9,634 nt of DNA from contig QHOM01000199.1 of the NCBI GenBank assembly GCA_003218785.1, forward strand, positions 1 to 9,634. The letters run 5' to 3'. The notes beneath the pieces are model-generated. The model ran no database searches. It saw nothing but the letters and a program-made list of their open reading frames with translations, and was not told where the DNA came from. Position numbers and translations under genes: made by a program. This DNA comes from Verrucomicrobiota bacterium. GTDB taxonomy: Bacteria; Verrucomicrobiota; Verrucomicrobiia; Chthoniobacterales; UBA10450. Position 1 is the first letter of the stretch. The number at the start of each line of letters is the position of its first letter. Shown here in pieces: positions 5,929-9,634 of the stretch.

Positions 5929-7200
5929 CTATTCTGCCGGCACCCCCTCGGCGAACTGCGGAGCGAGTTGGCTTATCGGCTTGGATTTTGCGGGCTCGGC
6001 CGCGCCATTCATGGCGATCGCTTCCTCGTAGAACGATTCGAGCAGATCGACTTGTGCGTCCTGTTCAAATCGATCGATCACTGCGGCACGCGCGCGCAAT
6101 CCCATCTCCGCCAGGAGGCCAGGTGAGTGTGTGATTTCCTGCATGGCGTTCGCTAAGGCGACGTGATCCTCTTCAGGCACCAGCAACCCCGTGCGGCCGT
6201 GATCGACCGCTTCCGGAATTCCGCCGTGCCGCGTCCCAGCCACGGGCAATCCGGTCGCCATCCCTTCCAAAATCGAGTTCGGCACTCCCTCCTGGTCTTG
6301 ATTCGGCGATGTTTCGCTCGGGTGCAAAAACAGGTGTGAACTCGCGTAAAGCTCCCGCAGCTTCGGTTGCGACAGAAATCCGACAAAGTGTACGTTTTTG
6401 AAAATCCCAAGCCCGGCGGCGAGCATTTCTAGTTCCGGCTGCAAAGGTCCTTTGCCGGCGATGAAAAATTCCGCTTCGGGATTGTCCTTCTTGAAAATCG
6501 CGAACGCGCGCAAACTCGTCGCCACGCCTTTTTTCGGAATCAATCGGCACGCCTGGACTACTCTCCACTTGCCGTCGGACGGCGGTTGCCGATCTATAAA
6601 TGGAAACTCATCTAACGGGATCCCAGTGCGATTGATCCGTAGCTTTTCGGGTGGACAGCCCAGGTGGATTAGTCGCTCAGCCAGCGATTGGGAACGCGCA
6701 AGCACCAGCGGAACCGCATCAAAGAGACGGCGCAACTTCGCCGGGTAGTCTTTGATGTCCTGTTTATGCGCCACATCGGCCCCATGAAAAGACACCACGC
6801 ATGGTTTATCCCATTGCTTGATGAATGGAAGCAGGTGCACACCGGTGTGGCCGAAATAGATGTGCATGAGATCGGCGCCATGCCGTTCCAATAATGAATC
6901 GAGCGTTTGATACTCGCCGCGATAAACAATGGGCGGGCGTCGCTCCACGAATTTCAGCCAGCCGTGCACCAATAGGTTAGTGCGCCGCTTTGGAATAACT
7001 TCGACATCGGGGAAGGGAAATCTTTCTGCGTTTTGGACCTCCTTGGTCACGACAAAAGTGTCGACGCCGCGCAGTGCCTTTACCTGCCGATAAATGTGCA
7101 GCATCTCCGGCTTGAGAAAGCTAGAGCAATAGCTTGCTATGACCCGCCTACCCATAACAGAGCGCCAAGTGTCGTCGGGGATTCCGGACTTGTCCACCAT
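5929..7200 (-). CDS. GT4-family glycosyltransferase (WcaL/AmsK-like)
   Basis: This is probably a cytoplasmic, membrane-associated transferase that moves a sugar from a nucleotide donor to a lipid-linked oligosaccharide or exopolysaccharide intermediate; donor and acceptor cannot be read from sequence. The 423 residues show the two-Rossmann GT-B fold. The N-terminal domain carries VSFHGAD (136-142) and the C-terminal domain starts near 212 with the donor-binding CRLIPKKG (218-225). The GT4 E-x7-E motif is Glu304 and Glu312 within DQEGVPNSILEGMATGLPV, followed by GTRHGGIPE (322-330). The DQEG(V/I)P wording is typical of colanic-acid and amylovoran type transferases. The start ATG shares its A with the obgE TAA stop (TAATG), implying translational coupling. 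An ATG at 7153-7155 (residue 16) also fits, because conserved sequence begins just after it. The last 25 residues are low-complexity. Confidence 0.88.
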   Translation of the reverse strand: MVDKSGIPDDTWRSVMGRRVIASYCSSFLKPEMLHIYRQVKALRGVDTFVVTKEVQNAERFPFPDVEVIPKRRTNLLVHGWLKFVERRPPIVYRGEYQTLDSLLERHGADLMHIYFGHTGVHLLPFIKQWDKPCVVSFHGADVAHKQDIKDYPAKLRRLFDAVPLVLARSQSLAERLIHLGCPPEKLRINRTGIPLDEFPFIDRQPPSDGKWRVVQACRLIPKKGVATSLRAFAIFKKDNPEAEFFIAGKGPLQPELEMLAAGLGIFKNVHFVGFLSQPKLRELYASSHLFLHPSETSPNQDQEGVPNSILEGMATGLPVAGTRHGGIPEAVDHGRTGLLVPEEDHVALANAMQEITHSPGLLAEMGLRARAAVIDRFEQDAQVDLLESFYEEAIAMNGAAEPAKSKPISQLAPQFAEGVPAE

Positions 7201-8315
7201 TAATTGCCGAAAGAAATCGTATCCGTCTTACCCGGGTTGATGGCTTGCCGTTGCGGCACTTTTGCCAACCACTTCTCTAATTTCTTGCTTAACCTTTCCA
7301 TGCCTTGATGTGTCTGCGCTGAAACTGCGGCAGTTTCGACAGTCGGAAATCGATGTTGGAGGGCTTCAAGGTTCTCTCGCGCTGCGGGCAAATCCATTTT
7401 GTTCGCGATAATGTACCATGGGCGTTTTGACAGTGTCGGATCGTACAGATCGATCTCGCGCCGAAGATTTGCTAAGTCTTCGATGGGATTGCGGCCTTCG
7501 CTTCCGGCAATGTCAACGACAAACAGTAAAATGCGGCAGCGCGTTATATGCCGCAAAAATTCGTGCCCCAGTCCAAGACCACGATGCGCGCCTTCGATCA
7601 AACCAGGGAGGTCGGCAATCGTCGCCCGACGATAACCGGGAAATTCCACGACGCCGACAACCGGGTGCAGCGTGGTGAACGGATACGCCGCGACCTTTGG
7701 ACGCGCGGCCGAGATTTCTCGCAGCAGTGTCGATTTGCCCGCATTTGGGTAACCAACTAGTCCAGCGTCCGCGATCGTGTGCAGCTCCAGTAAGAAATTG
7801 CCCTGCTCGCCTTCTTCGCCTTCGGTGTATTGGCGCGGTGCGCGATTCCGCGAGCTCTTGAAGTGCACATTGCCCTTTCCGCCCGCGCCGCCGCGGCATA
7901 GAACAAACTCCTTACCATCACGCGTAAGATCGACAAGAAGAGCAGAAATTGAGGCCTGATGAGCGGTGGTTGCTGGCTCGGCGAGCCCATCCCGTGCCGT
8001 TTCATTCGATGTTGGATATTCGGCTTGCCACACGATCGTTCCCACCGGCACCTTCACGATCATTGGCGGCGCTGAACGCCCGTGCATCTTCTTCCCCATG
8101 CCGTGGCCGCCGTTTTTCGCTTTGATGATCGGCTCGTAGAAAAGATTCGAAAGATTATCGACATGTCGATCGGCGCGCAGAATCACATCGCCGCCGCGCC
8201 CACCATCGCCGCCATCCGGTCCGCCCTTTGGCACAAATTTCTCGCGGCGAAAACTGATGCAACCGCGCCCACCATTGCCGGCTTGCGCAAAGACTTTGAT
8301 TCGATCGACGAACAT
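7200..8315 (-). CDS. obgE: Obg family GTPase (ObgE/CgtA)
   Basis: Obg is an essential GTPase that associates with the large ribosomal subunit and links ribosome assembly to growth and stress control. The 371 residues begin MFVDRIKVFAQAGNGGRG, the standard glycine-rich Obg domain (about 1-180). The G domain follows: P-loop GYPNAGKST (188-196), FTT switch I (213-215), DLPG (235-238), NKMD (305-308) and SAQ (332-334). The C-terminus stops soon after the G domain, so no OCT domain is present. Between VGTIVW and LLVDLT lies an extra stretch of about 24 residues (about 98-121) that typical Obg proteins lack. The frame stays open upstream to a GTG at 8391-8393, but the ATG at 8313-8315 is the family start. 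No Shine-Dalgarno sequence is visible. A 12-bp direct repeat lies just upstream. The usual rplU-rpmA neighbours are absent here. Confidence 0.95.
   Translation of the reverse strand: MFVDRIKVFAQAGNGGRGCISFRREKFVPKGGPDGGDGGRGGDVILRADRHVDNLSNLFYEPIIKAKNGGHGMGKKMHGRSAPPMIVKVPVGTIVWQAEYPTSNETARDGLAEPATTAHQASISALLVDLTRDGKEFVLCRGGAGGKGNVHFKSSRNRAPRQYTEGEEGEQGNFLLELHTIADAGLVGYPNAGKSTLLREISAARPKVAAYPFTTLHPVVGVVEFPGYRRATIADLPGLIEGAHRGLGLGHEFLRHITRCRILLFVVDIAGSEGRNPIEDLANLRREIDLYDPTLSKRPWYIIANKMDLPAARENLEALQHRFPTVETAAVSAQTHQGMERLSKKLEKWLAKVPQRQAINPGKTDTISFGN
7975..7987. repeat. Short perfect palindrome within the obgE insertion
   Basis: GGCTCG and CGAGCC are exact reverse complements around one G. The palindrome is centred in the coding stretch that forms the extra segment of the Obg domain (codons about 110-114). 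It may be the trace of a small palindromic element inserted in frame, or chance in G+C-rich sequence. Confidence 0.4.
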
Positions 8316-8321
8316 GACAGG

Positions 8322-8349
8322 ATCGTTAAAGCGTTGAATCGTTAAAGCG
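8322..8349. repeat. 12-bp direct repeat in the obgE leader
   Basis: ATCGTTAAAGCG occurs at 8322-8333 and again, exactly, at 8338-8349, separated by TTGA (16-base period, about 1.5 helical turns). The nearer copy ends 6 bases upstream of the obgE ATG. It could be an operator pair, an mRNA element or a small target duplication. No role can be assigned. Confidence 0.75.
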
Positions 8350-8400
8350 CGTATCGACCCGCGCAAGGTCCACGGGGAGGTTGCGACCGTCACACAGGCT

Positions 8401-8430
8401 TGTCATCCCGAGCGAAGTGAGGAACCTCGA
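8401..8430. repeat. Short dispersed repeat resembling a widespread intergenic element
   Basis: The core CATCCCGAGCGAAGTGAGGA closely resembles a short sequence I recall scattered through intergenic regions of many environmental bacteria (GTCATCC-GAGCGAAG-GAGG type). Its reverse complement begins with a small hairpin, GAGG-TT-CCTC. Only one copy lies in the window, so its repeat nature in this genome is inferred from recollection of other genomes. Confidence 0.5.
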
Positions 8431-8538
8431 AACGATACAAAGATTACCCCTATTTTCGAAGAACGTCAGATGGGTTTTGTGAAATCCGTCACAGACCGCC
8501 GCTGCAGCAAGATCTCGTTGGGTCAACAGAGTCTCTCC

Positions 8539-9634
8539 CTAGTGAAGTAACGATTCGTAAAGCGCTTTCGTTTTCTGCGCGATTGCGGACCAGCTCAATT
8601 TTTCTTCAGCGCGTTTGCGACCGGCTTTCCCAAATTTCTCGCGCAACTTTATATCGCCCATGAGCTGATTGATTTTTGCCGCAAGATCACGTGAAAATTT
8701 TTCCGGATCGAGTGGGTCGAACGGGCTTTCTTTCATTTGCTGGAGGGGAACCAGGAAGCCGGTCTCTCCGTCCACGACGACTTCTTTAATTCCGCCGACT
8801 GCGCTCGCCACCACTGCTGTCTCGCATGCCATTGCTTCGAGGTTGATGATGCCAAACGGCTCGTAAATCGATGGGCAACAGAACACGGCGGCGTGCGAAT
8901 AAAGTTCTATGACCGCATTCCGATCAAGCATTTCTGCGATCCAGATGATGTCAGAGCGCTTTTTTGTCGCGCTCTCAACGGCGTCTTTCATTTCCCTGGC
9001 GATCTCAGGCGTATCGGGCGCGCCGGCGCAAAGCACGATCTGAAAATGGGGGTCCATGTACTGAATGGCGCGCACGAGATAGATAATTCCTTTTTGCCGC
9101 GTTATCCGGCCAACGAACAACAAGTAGGGTTTATTGGGATCGATCCCGTGGCGCTTGAGTGCGTCGGTTGAATCGACTTTGTAATATTCTTTCAAGTCGA
9201 TGCCGTTGTGAATCACGTGCACATGCGCTGGATCAACATGGAACAATCGTTCGATGTCGCGCTTCGTTTCACCCGAAACGGCGATGATTGCGCCCGCCAT
9301 TTCCAGCGCAGTTTTCTCAATCCAAAGCGAGAATTCGTAGCCACCGCCAAGCTGCTCGCGTTTCCACGGTCGGAGCGGTTCGAGCGAATGGACCGTGATC
9401 ACAAGCGGAATTCCGTAATTCTTTTCGGCGAGAATCCCGCCAAAATGGCTGTACCAAGTGTGGCAATGGACGATGTCGGCATCGATGTTCGTCGTGTTGA
9501 AATCAGTGCAGCGCCGCACCGCACCGAAAGCCGATTTCAACGGCTCAGGGCAGGTGAAACCAGTCGTGTCGAGTTCGAAGCCCGTGACTTTGAGGTTACC
9601 TTCTTCAAGCCGCTGGTCGCCAAAACAACGGACT
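8539..9634 (-). CDS. glgA: Glycogen synthase, actinobacterial GlgA/GlgM type (5' end cut)
   Basis: This is a GT4-family alpha-glucan synthase. Relatives in actinobacteria transfer glucose from ADP-glucose to glycogen or to glucose-1-phosphate, giving maltose-1-phosphate; which reaction applies here is not decidable. The window shows 364 codons and lacks roughly the first 45-60 residues, since the visible part opens with VRCFGDQ, about that far into relatives. Motifs numbered from the first visible codon: VHCHTWYSHFGG (55-66), HSLEPLRPWK (82-91) with LGGGYE, GRITRQKG (175-182), CAGAPDTPEI (202-211), and the E-x7-E pair Glu258/Glu266 in YEPFGIINLEAMAC. These strings match the actinobacterial-type family (TIGR02149-like) and not the E. 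coli GlgA (GT5) family. The gene ends in TAG at 8539-8541. The frame continues upstream past the TTG at 9538-9540, so that codon is internal and not the start. Confidence 0.9.
   Translation of the reverse strand, partial: VRCFGDQRLEEGNLKVTGFELDTTGFTCPEPLKSAFGAVRRCTDFNTTNIDADIVHCHTWYSHFGGILAEKNYGIPLVITVHSLEPLRPWKREQLGGGYEFSLWIEKTALEMAGAIIAVSGETKRDIERLFHVDPAHVHVIHNGIDLKEYYKVDSTDALKRHGIDPNKPYLLFVGRITRQKGIIYLVRAIQYMDPHFQIVLCAGAPDTPEIAREMKDAVESATKKRSDIIWIAEMLDRNAVIELYSHAAVFCCPSIYEPFGIINLEAMACETAVVASAVGGIKEVVVDGETGFLVPLQQMKESPFDPLDPEKFSRDLAAKINQLMGDIKLREKFGKAGRKRAEEKLSWSAIAQKTKALYESLLH

Larger units (their letters stand above)
8316..8538. other. Intergenic gap between glycogen synthase gene and obgE
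   Basis: This 223-base region has no convincing gene. On the minus strand, reading toward obgE, it holds a weak promoter-like pair, CTGACG (plus 8464-8469) and TAATCT (plus 8441-8446), spaced by 17 bases. A short dispersed-type repeat (8401-8430) and a 12-bp direct repeat (8322-8349) follow. No stem plus T-run terminator is clear after the glycogen synthase stop. A small frame of about 66 codons runs through the repeat but has no coding character. Confidence 0.5.

Noticed and set aside
8316..8393. GTG start extending ObgE by 26 residues
   Set aside because: Obg proteins begin at MF(V/I)D; the extension runs through the direct repeat and has no homologous counterpart.
8441..8469. CTGACG-N17-TAATCT as an obgE promoter
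   Set aside because: The -10 match is poor (3/6) and no other support exists; mentioned only in the description of the gap.
8326..8526. 66-codon minus-strand frame in the glgA-obgE gap
   Set aside because: Part of it (SRFLTSLGMTSL) is just the translated dispersed repeat, a well-known source of spurious small proteins.

Overview
This window is a gene-dense bacterial chromosome segment in which every supported gene lies on the minus strand, so transcription runs from high to low coordinates. The right edge cuts the 5' end of a glycogen-synthase-type glycosyltransferase. Next come the ribosome-assembly GTPase gene obgE, a second GT4 glycosyltransferase, and an F-type ATP synthase operon in the order atpB-atpE-atpF-atpH-atpA-(extra gene)-atpG-atpD. 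The left edge cuts atpD after codon 176, so the rest of atpD and any atpC lie outside the window.

The likely source is a free-living Gram-negative bacterium, plausibly a soil or sediment Verrucomicrobiota (Chthoniobacterales-like). This rests on the signal-peptide-like start of AtpB, an ORF6N-domain gene with an N/K/S-rich tail, an intergenic copy of a short repeat resembling those I recall from environmental bacterial genomes, and a near absence of Shine-Dalgarno sequences. It is an inference from sequence style; no 16S or marker comparison was possible.

Region by region: 8539-9634 is an actinobacterial-type glycogen synthase (alpha-glucan or maltose-1-phosphate synthase family). 8316-8538 is a 223-base gap with a short dispersed repeat and a 12-bp direct repeat just ahead of obgE. 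7200-8315 is obgE, with an apparent insertion of about 24 residues in its Obg domain. 5929-7200 is a WcaL/AmsK-like GT4 glycosyltransferase, joined to obgE by a TAATG overlap. 5784-5928 is a 145-base gap that probably holds the atp promoter. 4869-5783 is atpB (subunit a), 4599-4814 atpE (c), 4007-4552 atpF (b), 3596-3988 atpH (a short delta), 2051-3583 atpA (alpha), 1410-2054 the ORF6N-domain gene, 537-1409 atpG (gamma) and 1-528 partial atpD (beta).

The ATP synthase genes encode the F0 motor (a, c, b) and the F1 head and stalk (delta, alpha, gamma, beta), in the classical bacterial order. The c subunit looks proton-coupled. The main departure is the phage-type ORF6N gene sealed between atpA and atpG: it shares an ATGA overlap with atpA, and its TAG stop abuts the ATG of atpG. 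It carries a diverged 27-bp tandem duplication in which each unit is a near-perfect palindrome. The second notable point is that atpH is only 130 codons long. It lies in frame with atpF, separated by one TAG and six codons, and that TAG sits inside a perfect 7-bp hairpin. No RNA genes, CRISPR arrays or transposase genes were seen.
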